Shown here piece after piece: positions 1 to 6,846 of a stretch of DNA of 9,962 nucleotides. Origin of the DNA: Amylibacter sp. (GTDB lineage: Bacteria; Pseudomonadota; Alphaproteobacteria; Rhodobacterales; Rhodobacteraceae); contig JALWOO010000851.1 of the NCBI GenBank assembly GCA_027083485.1, forward strand, positions 1 through 9,962. Reading direction: 5' to 3'. The notes beneath the pieces are model-generated. The model was given only the letters and a program-made list of their open reading frames with translations. It searched no databases and was not told the DNA's origin. The position numbers and the translations under genes were made by a program. Position 1 is the first letter of the stretch. Each line of letters begins with the position of its first letter.

Positions 1-17
1 CCGGTGTGCTGGACTAG

Positions 18-254
18 ATGGGCATTGATGGCGAGGACGTGAATGTTCTGGAGGCCGCCGCCATCCGTCAGGGGATCAAGGATTTCTCGGACTGGCCCAC
101 CATTCCGCAGCTCTATATCAAAGGCGAATTTGTTGGCGGTTGTGACATCGTCACCGAAATGACCCTGTCCGGCGAGCTGGACAAAGAGCTGGAAAAAGCA
201 GGGGTTTCTTTCAACAAGGAAGCCGCCGACAAAATTCGTGAAGCCAACGGCTAA
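18..254 (+). CDS. grxD: Monothiol glutaredoxin (Grx4/GrxD type), 3' part only, with an in-frame TAG just upstream
   Basis: CGFS-type monothiol glutaredoxins bind glutathione-ligated [2Fe-2S] clusters and pass them on in Fe-S protein assembly. The visible 78 residues carry the family's C-terminal half: [18 protein letters not shown] (cis-proline loop, about residues 17-34) and the glutathione-binding GGCDI (40-44). The CGFS active site would lie upstream of the window. Reading the same frame backwards from this ATG gives Gly-Val-Leu-Asp-stop from base 3. From memory of the family, G-V-L-(D/N)-Y-M-G is expected there, so the TAG at 15-17 sits where a Tyr codon (TAT/TAC) belongs. No ribosome binding site precedes the ATG at 18, so it is probably not a real start. 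The gene is either inactivated by a point mutation or affected by a sequence error near the window edge. Family identity is very secure; functional state is uncertain. Confidence 0.85.
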   Translation: MGIDGEDVNVLEAAAIRQGIKDFSDWPTIPQLYIKGEFVGGCDIVTEMTLSGELDKELEKAGVSFNKEAADKIREANG

Positions 255-289
255 TCGTTTTGCACACAGTCCGGATCCGGACACTTTGA

Positions 290-330
290 TAAAAACGTCC
301 CGAAAGAGCCTTCTTTCGGGACGTTTTTTT
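290..330. terminator. Bidirectional intrinsic terminator between grxD and hisI
   Basis: A perfect 16-bp inverted repeat has left arm 291-306 (AAAAACGTCCCGAAAG) and right arm 313-328 (CTTTCGGGACGTTTTT), with a 6-nt loop AGCCTT. The right arm runs into a T-tract (324-330) for transcripts coming from grxD. The A-run in the left arm supplies the U-tract for transcripts coming from hisI on the minus strand. The hisI stop codon (329-331) overlaps the T-tract, so the two convergent genes share one terminator. Confidence 0.93.
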
Positions 331-697
331 ATTCCTCGGGCTGCATCAATTCCACTTCCTCGCCATTTTCCACCGCCGTATAAAAACAGCTGCGCCGGTT
401 TGTGTGGCAGGCCGGCCCGACCTGATCCACCGTCACCAGCAGGCAATCCCGGTCACAATCCACCGCCAGCGACACCAGCTTTTGCGTATGGCCGGAACTC
501 TCTCCCTTGATCCAGAACGCCTGACGCGAGCGCGACCAATAGGTGACCTTGCCGGTTTGCAGCGTGCGGGTCACGGCCTCGGCGTTCATCCAGGCCATCA
601 TCAACACTTCGCCAGTGCCGACCTGCTGGGCAATCGCCGGAATCAATCCGGCCTCGTTGAATGTCAGCGTCGTGACATCAAATTTTACTGTATCCAT
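329..697 (-). CDS. hisI: Phosphoribosyl-AMP cyclohydrolase HisI
   Basis: Opens the adenine ring of phosphoribosyl-AMP in the third step of histidine biosynthesis; cytoplasmic. From the chosen ATG the protein has 122 residues, the usual size of a stand-alone HisI without a HisE domain. Diagnostic motifs are VLMMAWMN, TYWSRSR, and the metal-binding block DCDRDCLL followed by GPACHTNRRSCFY. In this family, spaced Asp residues bind Mg and the conserved Cys residues bind Zn. An upstream TTG at 703 would add Met-Ala. The ATG at 697 is preferred because a strong AAGGAAAGGG Shine-Dalgarno lies about 7 nt before it. The gene is convergent with grxD (shared terminator) and divergent from the IscU-like gene. 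The C-terminus is short and acidic (GEEVELMQPEE). Nothing looks damaged. Confidence 0.95.
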   Translation of the reverse strand: MDTVKFDVTTLTFNEAGLIPAIAQQVGTGEVLMMAWMNAEAVTRTLQTGKVTYWSRSRQAFWIKGESSGHTQKLVSLAVDCDRDCLLVTVDQVGPACHTNRRSCFYTAVENGEEVELMQPEE

Positions 698-735
698 CGC
701 CAAACCCTTTCCTTCCGGCTTTATCGCGCCTAATT

Positions 736-763
736 AAGCTTTAACAGCCGCTGTTGAAAGCTT
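736..763. promoter_or_regulatory. Inverted repeat directly before the IscU-like start codon
   Basis: Arms AAGCTTT-AACAGC (736-748) and GCTGTT-G-AAAGCTT (750-763) match over 13 bp with one extra G at 756 and a single central base. The repeat lies in the roughly 70-bp divergent spacer between hisI and the IscU-like gene and ends 6 nt before the ATG at 770. The only purine-rich Shine-Dalgarno-like bases (GAAAG, 756-760) fall inside the 3' arm. It could act on DNA as an operator, or on RNA as a hairpin that masks the ribosome binding site. Both functions are inferred. Confidence 0.45.
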
Positions 764-769
764 GAAACC

Positions 770-1204
770 ATGAATCAGCCCTCTGACCTGATGAAACTCT
801 ATTCTACCCGTATTCTGGCGCTGGCCGCCGAAATCCCGCATACGGGCCGGCTTGTTGCGCCGGACGCCAGCCTGCGCAAGCGTGCGCCCTTGTGCGGCTC
901 CACGGTGACGGTGGATATTTGCGTAGAGGACGGCAAAATTACGCAATACGCTCAGGATGTTAAGGCCTGTGCGCTTGGGCAGGCCTCGGCCTCGATCTTT
1001 GGGGAAAAGGTGATTGGCCTGACCCTTGAACAGATTCAAACCGGCCGCGATGCCCTGTTGAACATGTTGAAAAACAACGGTCCCGTGCCAAGCGCCCCGT
1101 TTGAGGCTCTGGAAGTCCTGCAACCGGCAGCGGATTTCAAAAACCGGCATGCGTCGATTCTGCTGGCATGGGATGCCACTGTAGAAGCCATGCAAAGCCT
1201 GTAA
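770..1204 (+). CDS. IscU/NifU-N-like iron-sulfur cluster scaffold protein
   Basis: A 144-residue protein with the NifU-N/IscU fold signature. It has KLYSTRILALAAEIPHTGRL near the N-terminus, then APLCGSTVTVDI (Cys42), then DVKACALGQASASIFG (Cys67), and a C-terminal RHASILLAW segment. IscU proteins assemble transient [2Fe-2S] clusters on three conserved Cys. Here the first two are present, but the third, usually in an H-C motif, is replaced by His127-Ala128. Cys51 is an extra cysteine in the neighbouring strand. The start is chosen from homologue-like spacing; the ribosome binding site is weak (GAAAG, 756-760, inside an inverted repeat), and a second Met at position 8 is possible. It is divergent from hisI and near grxD, consistent with an Fe-S role. 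It may be a specialised or non-canonical scaffold rather than housekeeping IscU. Confidence 0.82.
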   Translation: MNQPSDLMKLYSTRILALAAEIPHTGRLVAPDASLRKRAPLCGSTVTVDICVEDGKITQYAQDVKACALGQASASIFGEKVIGLTLEQIQTGRDALLNMLKNNGPVPSAPFEALEVLQPAADFKNRHASILLAWDATVEAMQSL

Positions 1205-1241
1205 TTGTGGCCTTTGACGGGCAGCAATGGGCCATTATATC

Positions 1242-1263
1242 GGGTTTTAAATAAAATTTACCC
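1242..1263 (+). terminator. Weak hairpin downstream of the IscU-like gene
   Basis: GGG (1242-1244) plus TAAAT (1248-1252) can pair with ATTTA (1256-1260) plus CCC (1261-1263), with a TTT bulge and an AAA loop. It lies about 38 nt after the stop codon and has no T-tract. It may help stop or stabilise the transcript, but this is a weak call. The rest of 1205-1404 holds no other gene that I can support. Confidence 0.25.
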
Positions 1264-1404
1264 AATAACCGCCTGACAAATAACGATATTTACCGGATAC
1301 TGGGCTTGCCCCATTTGGGGGGTGGAAACAAATGCCCTGTCCAAAAACTTCCCTATTCCGGCATTTTTTCCGCCCTGATCCCTGCCTAGGTTAAGACCAT
1401 AAAC

Positions 1405-1411
1405 AAAGGAG
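1405..1411 (+). promoter_or_regulatory. Strong Shine-Dalgarno of the 23-aa ORF
   Basis: AAAGGAG, 7 nt before the ATG at 1419. It is one of the best ribosome binding sites in the window, and it is the main reason to believe that this tiny ORF is translated. Confidence 0.7.
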
Positions 1412-1418
1412 CGAGCAA

Positions 1419-1490
1419 ATGACAAATCGTTGGATGAAATGGGTTCTTGAAGAAGCTGCCAAAGTGGCCCAAAAAAACCAGAAGAAATAA
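1419..1490 (+). CDS. Unrecognised 23-residue small protein
   Basis: ATG to TAA encodes MTNRWMKWVLEEAAKVAQKN followed by QKK, 23 residues. I do not recognise a family. The peptide looks helix-forming: two Trp (5 and 8), then Met/Val/Leu and Ala spaced so that one face is hydrophobic (W5, M6, V9, L10, A13, A17), and a Lys/Gln-rich tail with net positive charge. That pattern suits an amphipathic peptide that may bind membranes or proteins, but this is inference. It has a strong ribosome binding site and its own spacer upstream, and two stable hairpins begin about 12 nt after its stop. It stands between the IscU-like gene and convergent lrp. It does not resemble an attenuator leader: there is no run of a regulatory codon and no co-directional gene directly downstream. 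Confidence 0.6.
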   Translation: MTNRWMKWVLEEAAKVAQKNQKK

Positions 1491-1502
1491 ACACAGCACA
1501 TT

Positions 1503-1537
1503 GGCACCCGTTCGCGGGTGCCAGCGCCCTTTCGGGC
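1503..1537. terminator. Tandem tetraloop hairpins between the small ORF and lrp
   Basis: Hairpin 1 is GGCACCCG (1503-1510), loop TTCG, CGGGTGCC (1515-1522), 8 perfect bp with a UUCG tetraloop on the plus strand. Hairpin 2 has GCCC and GGGC arms at about 1526-1536 and reads GCCC-GAAA-GGGC on the minus strand, a GNRA-type loop, directly after the lrp stop codon. No T-tract follows in either direction, so this is terminator-like rather than a classic intrinsic terminator. The two convergent genes probably share it. Confidence 0.65.
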
Positions 1538-2035
1538 CTAATCGTCTTCGGCGCGTTCTTCCAAAACCGAAAATGGCACGCCGGGCAGGTCTTTGGCCCC
1601 GCGGATCACCAGCGATGTTTTCACACTCGCCACATTTTCCGCCGCCGTCAGATCATGGGTCAGAAATGTCTGGAAGGTGGTCAAATCCGGCGACACGCAT
1701 TTCAGGATGAAATCAATCTCGCCATTCAGCATATGACATTCGCGCACCAGCGGCCAGCTGCGGCATTGTTCTTCGAACAGGGACAAATCCGATTCGGCCT
1801 GTGAATACAGCCCGACCATGGCAAACACCTGCACTTCGAACCCCAACACGCGGGCATCCACATCGGCGTGATAGCCTTTGATGAAACCGTTTTCCTCGAG
1901 CGTGCGCACGCGGCGCAAGCAGGGGGGCGCGGAAATGCCGACGCGTTTGGCCAGTTCAACATTGGTCATGCGCCCGTCATCCTGCAATTCCGCCAGAATT
2001 TTTCGGTCAATAGGGTCGAGCTTGATTGTCGGCAT
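1538..2035 (-). CDS. Lrp/AsnC-family transcriptional regulator
   Basis: A 165-residue Lrp/AsnC protein. The N-terminal winged helix-turn-helix spans about residues 5-55 (LDPIDRKILAELQDDGRMTN, then VELAKRVGISAPPCLRRVRTLEENG). It is followed by a RAM ligand-binding domain at about 66-145, including the GEIDF segment (105-109) typical of the effector region. These proteins form dimers, octamers or larger discs and respond to amino acids or related metabolites; the ligand here is unknown. The ATG at 2035 has AAGGA about 7 nt upstream. The gene is divergent from trxB with a 154-bp spacer, so autoregulation and control of trxB are both plausible but not shown. The length is normal and both domains look intact. 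Which Lrp paralogue this is cannot be told from sequence alone. Confidence 0.93.
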   Translation of the reverse strand: MPTIKLDPIDRKILAELQDDGRMTNVELAKRVGISAPPCLRRVRTLEENGFIKGYHADVDARVLGFEVQVFAMVGLYSQAESDLSLFEEQCRSWPLVRECHMLNGEIDFILKCVSPDLTTFQTFLTHDLTAAENVASVKTSLVIRGAKDLPGVPFSVLEERAEDD

Positions 2036-2091
2036 GGAGGATTCCTTGTTGAAGCGACAAATTACGCAAAATCAGCCGACAACGCAATAAT

Positions 2092-2112
2092 ATTTCACAC
2101 AAGCGGTGAAAT
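2092..2112. promoter_or_regulatory. Candidate operator between lrp and trxB
   Basis: A perfect 7-bp inverted repeat: ATTTCAC (2092-2098), 7-nt spacer ACAAGCG, GTGAAAT (2106-2112), within an A/T-rich stretch. Its placement between a regulator gene and its divergent neighbour suits a binding site for that regulator. The 9-mer ATATTTCAC (2090-2098) occurs again upstream of sat-cysC (3189-3197). The function is inferred. Confidence 0.4.
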
Positions 2113-2129
2113 TGAATATCAACGCCACC

Positions 2130-2158
2130 TTTTCCTAACCCCCGCAGCACTCTATATA
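2130..2158 (+). promoter_or_regulatory. Possible trxB promoter
   Basis: The -10-like hexamer TATATA (2153-2158) lies 32-37 nt before the trxB ATG, with a poor -35-like TTTTCC (2130-2135) 17 bp upstream. The -10 is convincing and the -35 is weak, as is common at activator-dependent promoters. The candidate operator (2092-2112) lies just upstream of this -35. Confidence 0.3.
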
Positions 2159-2159
2159 G

Positions 2160-3137
<978 letters not shown>

Positions 3138-3143
3138 CCCGTC

Positions 3144-3178
3144 GCGAACAAGCCGCCAAAAACAGGCGGCTTGTTCGC
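3144..3178 (+). terminator. Hairpin terminator after trxB
   Basis: A perfect 14-bp stem: GCGAACAAGCCGCC (3144-3157), loop AAAAACA, GGCGGCTTGTTCGC (3165-3178), starting 6 nt after the trxB stop. Only a short TTT (3181-3183) follows, so the U-tract is weak, but the stem is very stable. Confidence 0.8.
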
Positions 3179-3188
3179 AGTTTCAGGC

Positions 3189-3348
3189 ATATTTCACGAA
3201 AATAGACCAAAAAATCACTGTTTCGGCGTATTTGTGACGCTTTGTTAGAGCTTGTGAACAATACCCTTGTAATACCGAAATCACAGTGTATGACCCGAAT
3301 AATTGAAAATAACGTCAAAATTCCCAAACGGGAACAATAAAAAGAGGC
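3189..3348 (+). promoter_or_regulatory. Promoter/leader region of sat-cysC with nested inverted repeats
   Basis: This A/T-rich spacer holds several elements. ATATTTCAC (3189-3197) is shared with the lrp-trxB spacer. CACTG-TTTCGG (3216-3226) can pair with CCGAAA-TCA-CAGTG (3275-3288), 11 bp with a 3-nt bulge around a 48-nt interior. TTCCC-AAAC-GGGAA (3321-3334) is a 5-bp inverted repeat just before the ribosome binding site AAGAGG (about 3342-3347). A weak promoter-like pair is TTGTAA (3267-3272) with TATGAC (3289-3294), 16 bp apart. I recognise no known riboswitch class. That expression of the gene below is controlled here is inferred. Confidence 0.35.
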
Positions 3349-3352
3349 GCAA

Positions 3353-5062
3353 ATGTACCAGTCGAATCTGGCTCCGATTACCGAGCTTTACGTATCCTAT
3401 GACAGCGCAGCCAAACTAAAGCTCGAGGCCGCGGAATTGCCGTCCTGGGATTTGACCGCAAGACAGGTTTGCGATCTGGAACTGCTGATGAACGGCGGGT
3501 TTAGCCCGCTTAAGGGTTTTTTAACTCAGGAAGACTATGACTCCGTTGTCAATAATATGCATCTGGCGGACGGATCCTTGTGGCCAATGCCGATCACACT
3601 GGATGTGTCCGAAGAATTTGCCAAGGAAGTCGGCGTAGGCAACGACATTGCCCTGCGCGATCCGGAAGGCGTGATTTTGGCAATCATGTCGGTGACCGAC
3701 AACTGGACCCCGAACAAGGCGCTCGAGGCGGAAAAAGTATTCGGTGCCGATGACGAAGCCCATCCGGCTGTGAATTATCTGCACAACACCGCCGGTCCGG
3801 TTTACCTTGGCGGCCCGATCACCGGCATTCAACAGCCGGTACATTACGATTTCAAGGCGCGCCGTGACACGCCCAATGAATTGCGCGCCTATTTCCGCAA
3901 AATGGGCTGGCGCAAAGTGGTGGCCTTTCAAACCCGCAACCCGCTGCACCGCGCGCATCAGGAACTGACCTTTCGCGCCGCCAAGGACGCGCAGGCCAAC
4001 CTGTTGATCCATCCGGTTGTCGGCCTGACCAAACCCGGCGACATCGACCATTTCACCCGCGTGCGCTGCTATGAGGCGGTGCTGGATCAATACCCGTCCT
4101 CTACCACCACCATGTCCTTGCTGAACCTTGCCATGCGCATGGCCGGCCCGCGTGAGGCCGTTTGGCACGGTTTGATCCGCGCCAACCACGGCTGCACCCA
4201 CATCATCGTTGGCCGCGACCACGCCGGACCGGGCAAAAACTCCAAGGGCGAGGATTTCTATGGCCCTTATGATGCGCAGGAGCTGTTCAAAAAACATCAG
4301 GCCGAAATGGGCATCGAAATGATCGACTTCAAGCACATGGTCTATGTGCAGGAGCGCGCCCAATACGAGCCGGCGGACGAGGTCGAGGAAGGCGCAACCG
4401 TGCTGAATATTTCAGGCACCGAATTGCGCCGCCGCCTGACCGAAGGGCTGGACATTCCGGAATGGTTCTCCTTTCCCAAAGTGGTCGAAGAACTGCGCCG
4501 CACCCGCCCACCACGACACAAACAAGGCTTCACCGTGTTTTTCACCGGCTTTTCCGGTTCCGGAAAATCCACCATCGCCAACGCTTTGATGGTGAAACTG
4601 ATGGAAATGGGCGGCCGTCCGGTGACGCTGCTGGACGGGGATCTGGTGCGTAAAAACCTGTCTTCCGAGCTGGGTTTTTCCAAGGAACACCGCGACCTGA
4701 ACATTCGCCGTATTGGCTATGTGGCCTCTGAAATCACCAAAAACGGCGGCATCGCCATCTGTGCGCCCATCGCGCCCTATGCGGCTACACGCCGTGCCGT
4801 GCGCGAGGAAATCAGCCAGTTCGGTGCCTTTATCGAGGTTCACGTTGCCACCAGCCTCGAAGAATGCGAACGCCGCGACCGCAAGGGCCTCTACAAGCTC
4901 GCCCGCGCCGGCAAGATCAAGGAGTTCACCGGCATTTCAGACCCTTATGATGTGCCCACCAATGCGGAACTGGTTATCGACACCGAAAACGTGGATGTGG
5001 ACAACTGCGCCCATCAGGTGCTGCTGAAACTGGAAAGCATGGGGCTTATTTCCGGCCACTAA
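3353..5062 (+). CDS. Bifunctional ATP sulfurylase / APS kinase (Sat-CysC fusion)
   Basis: Activates sulfate in two steps in one chain: sulfate plus ATP to APS (N-terminal Sat), then APS plus ATP to PAPS (C-terminal kinase). Residues 1 to about 385 are ATP sulfurylase with [10 protein letters not shown] (193-202) and GRDHAGPG (287-294), the nucleotide/sulfate-binding motifs. Residues about 390-569 are the APS kinase, with Walker [10 protein letters not shown] (399-407), LLDGD (426-430), RRIGYVA, APIAPY (471-476) and FTGISDPYD (525-533). Unlike the regulatory, kinase-dead C-terminus of some fungal ATP sulfurylases, this P-loop is intact, so APS kinase activity is expected. At 569 residues both domains are full length. 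AAGAGG precedes the ATG by about 5 nt. This single-chain form replaces the CysD/CysN plus CysC system of enterobacteria. It probably forms its own transcription unit, bounded by terminators. Confidence 0.96.
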   Translation: MYQSNLAPITELYVSYDSAAKLKLEAAELPSWDLTARQVCDLELLMNGGFSPLKGFLTQEDYDSVVNNMHLADGSLWPMPITLDVSEEFAKEVGVGNDIALRDPEGVILAIMSVTDNWTPNKALEAEKVFGADDEAHPAVNYLHNTAGPVYLGGPITGIQQPVHYDFKARRDTPNELRAYFRKMGWRKVVAFQTRNPLHRAHQELTFRAAKDAQANLLIHPVVGLTKPGDIDHFTRVRCYEAVLDQYPSSTTTMSLLNLAMRMAGPREAVWHGLIRANHGCTHIIVGRDHAGPGKNSKGEDFYGPYDAQELFKKHQAEMGIEMIDFKHMVYVQERAQYEPADEVEEGATVLNISGTELRRRLTEGLDIPEWFSFPKVVEELRRTRPPRHKQGFTVFFTGFSGSGKSTIANALMVKLMEMGGRPVTLLDGDLVRKNLSSELGFSKEHRDLNIRRIGYVASEITKNGGIAICAPIAPYAATRRAVREEISQFGAFIEVHVATSLEECERRDRKGLYKLARAGKIKEFTGISDPYDVPTNAELVIDTENVDVDNCAHQVLLKLESMGLISGH

Positions 5063-5082
5063 ACCGGATTGAAAATGATTTG

Positions 5083-5108
5083 AGGGCCGGAAATTTCCGG
5101 CCCTTTTT
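5083..5108 (+). terminator. Rho-independent terminator of sat-cysC
   Basis: A perfect palindrome with arms AGGGCCGGAAA (5083-5093) and TTTCCGGCCCT (5094-5104), giving a G/C-rich stem with an AATT loop, followed by a T-run (5104-5108). It begins 20 nt after the stop codon. This is a textbook intrinsic terminator. Confidence 0.93.
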
Positions 5109-5162
5109 GATTGACGCTCAAGTCATTCCTGCCCATCCTGCATGCAAGCAAAGGGAGCAGCC

Positions 5163-5960
5163 ATGTCAGACACCAAAACAGCCACCGAAGCCAACCGTCA
5201 GGCCTGGAACCTGTCGGCGGAACATCACCGCAAAAGCCCGCTTTGGGCGGCATTGCAGAACGATGTGCAACGCCCCGTTTTTTCCTGTTTTGACGCCACA
5301 ATGACCGAAGCCTTGAACGCGCTTGATCTGCGCGGCAAATCCGTGGTGCAAATCGGTTGCAACAACGGGCGGGAGGTGTTTTCACTGGCGAGCTTTGGCG
5401 TCAAAACCGCGCTTGGCATTGACCAGTCGGAAAATTTCATCGAACAGGCGCAGGAACTGAACCGGATCGCCGCCCAAAAGGCGGAATTCCTGTGTGCCGA
5501 TATTTACACCCTGCCCCATGATACGGCCAAAGGGTTTGATCTGGCGCTGATCACCATTGGCGTGCTGAACTGGATGCCGGACCTGCCGCGATTTTTTGAG
5601 ATTGTGGCGGATCTTCTGGCCCCGAACGGACAGCTGTTGATCTATGAAACCCATCCGGTTCTGGAAATCTTTGACCCCGCCTCGGATGATCCATACCGCC
5701 CGAGCATATCCTATTTTCGCGACAAACCCTTCATCGAGGAAGAATTGATCACCTATGACGGCACCACCCCCGAGGGCGGCGTGGAAAGCCATTGGTTCAT
5801 TTACAAAATGAGCGACATTATCACCGCTTTGCTGGGGAATTTCACCCTGACGGGTTTCACCGAATACCCCCATTGCAACCGCGAAGTGGATTATGAAATC
5901 TATGAAAACCGCGCGGCACAACTGCCGCTGTGTTACACATTGAGCGCGGTTAAATCCTGA
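5163..5960 (+). CDS. Class I SAM-dependent methyltransferase, substrate unknown
   Basis: A 265-residue Rossmann-fold methyltransferase. SAM-binding motif I is VVQIGCNNGREV (61-72). Motif II is the acidic GIDQSENFI segment, where Asp87 is expected to bind the ribose hydroxyls. A motif III-like CADIYTLPHD follows, then FDLALITIGVLNWMPDL (motif IV region) and LLAPNGQLLIYETHPV (post-motif strand). The glycine loop is CNNG rather than the common GxGxG, a variant I associate with a branch of uncharacterised methyltransferases. The ATG at 5163 is chosen because AAGGGAG (5151-5157) lies 5 nt before it; an in-frame ATG at 5142 would put that site inside the gene. It is preceded by the sat-cysC terminator, and its last 11 bp overlap the convergent phzF-like gene. 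The methylated substrate cannot be deduced. Confidence 0.9.
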   Translation: MSDTKTATEANRQAWNLSAEHHRKSPLWAALQNDVQRPVFSCFDATMTEALNALDLRGKSVVQIGCNNGREVFSLASFGVKTALGIDQSENFIEQAQELNRIAAQKAEFLCADIYTLPHDTAKGFDLALITIGVLNWMPDLPRFFEIVADLLAPNGQLLIYETHPVLEIFDPASDDPYRPSISYFRDKPFIEEELITYDGTTPEGGVESHWFIYKMSDIITALLGNFTLTGFTEYPHCNREVDYEIYENRAAQLPLCYTLSAVKS

Positions 5961-6846
5961 GGCTGCCCTGCATCAGCACCACACCTGAACCGCCAACCTT
6001 GACGCCGGTGATCTCCTCGCGCGGGCCGAGAACCTCTACATGCGCCTGCCCCGGACGCCCCATCCAGTGGCCTTGCTCGGCCACGAATTCCGGCGTTTCA
6101 ATCAACCCGTGATGCCACAGATACGCCGCCATGCAGCCGGTGGCCGATCCGGTAAAGGGGTCTTCGCTCGGATGCGGCGGGGCCAGCAACAGGCGTGAAA
6201 ACGTGTCACCCGTGGCGGTTTCCCCGCCCAAGGTCACCAGAAACGGTTCGTGCAAACCGGGGTTTGCCGGTGCGTGGGCCGCAATAAAGGCCCCTGCCCG
6301 ATCCACATCCAGCACCGCACGGCGCAGGGTGTCCTTGTTACGCAACACCGCGATACAAAACGGCGTGCCGGTGGAAACCACCTGTGGCGGGGCGATAAGG
6401 TCGCTTGCCTGCAGGCCATAGAGACCGGCAATTTCCAGAGGGTCGAAATAGGCACCGAAAACCGGCGCGGGCTGGGTCATGGTGATACGAAAGCCTGCGT
6501 CCTGTGCAGAAACCCCGATCGGCAGCACACCGGCCCCGACCTCCAGCGTGAAATCCGCCCGCCCGTTTTGCAGCGTCACCAGCCCCCGTTCCAGCAGCGA
6601 AACCACCGTGGCAATGGTCGGATGTCCCGCCATCAGGATTTCCCGATCCGCCAGATAATAGCGCACCCCGAAATCGGCCTTGTCCGAGCCAACCAGAAAC
6701 GCACATTCCGACAGGGAGGTTTCCCGCACCAGCGCCAAACGCTCCTGAACCGGCAAATCCGCGGCACCATGCACCACCACACAACCGTTGCCCCCGAAGG
6801 GCCGGTCGCTAAAGGCGTCTATCCAGTCAAAGGCATAACCGCTCAA
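5950..6846 (-). CDS. PhzF-family isomerase/epimerase-like protein
   Basis: A 298-residue PhzF fold (two diaminopimelate-epimerase-like halves), full length. Motifs are DAFSDRPFGGNGCVVV (10-25); ETSLSECAFL (42-51), whose Glu47 matches the catalytic Glu of PhzF; AGHPTIAT (73-80); and EDPFTGSATGCMAAYL (228-243). Most members are outside phenazine clusters and have unknown substrates, and no phenazine genes are present here, so the phenazine reaction should not be assumed. The start is a TTG at 6846 that overlaps the TGA of the DUF1150 gene (TTGA), with GGTGAG about 6 nt upstream. No earlier in-frame ATG is compatible with the conserved N-terminus (SGYAFDWIDAF). It is probably translated by coupling as the third gene of the hsp20 unit. 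Its 3' end overlaps the methyltransferase gene by 11 bp. Confidence 0.92.
   Translation of the reverse strand: MSGYAFDWIDAFSDRPFGGNGCVVVHGAADLPVQERLALVRETSLSECAFLVGSDKADFGVRYYLADREILMAGHPTIATVVSLLERGLVTLQNGRADFTLEVGAGVLPIGVSAQDAGFRITMTQPAPVFGAYFDPLEIAGLYGLQASDLIAPPQVVSTGTPFCIAVLRNKDTLRRAVLDVDRAGAFIAAHAPANPGLHEPFLVTLGGETATGDTFSRLLLAPPHPSEDPFTGSATGCMAAYLWHHGLIETPEFVAEQGHWMGRPGQAHVEVLGPREEITGVKVGGSGVVLMQGSLRI

Noticed and set aside
238..510. 90-codon plus-strand frame crossing the grxD end and hisI
   Set aside because: It crosses a strong terminator, has proline/arginine-rich shadow composition and is antisense to clear hisI motifs.
734..1195. 153-codon open frame antisense to the IscU-like gene
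   Set aside because: It mirrors a recognisable Fe-S scaffold protein and has no family signature of its own.
1258..1494. 78-codon minus-strand frame across the small ORF
   Set aside because: No ribosome binding site or domain is visible and it lies antisense to the better-supported 23-aa ORF; the spacer's low GC favours chance open frames.
3181..3352. SAM-type riboswitch upstream of sat-cysC
   Set aside because: I could not identify the conserved core of any SAM riboswitch class; only unspecific inverted repeats are visible.
3521..4363. 280-codon open frame antisense to sat-cysC
   Set aside because: The overlapping plus-strand frame has all catalytic motifs of ATP sulfurylase; the antisense frame shows no family features.
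5950..6846. Phenazine biosynthesis role for the PhzF-like protein
   Set aside because: No other phenazine gene is present and most PhzF-family members have different, unknown substrates.
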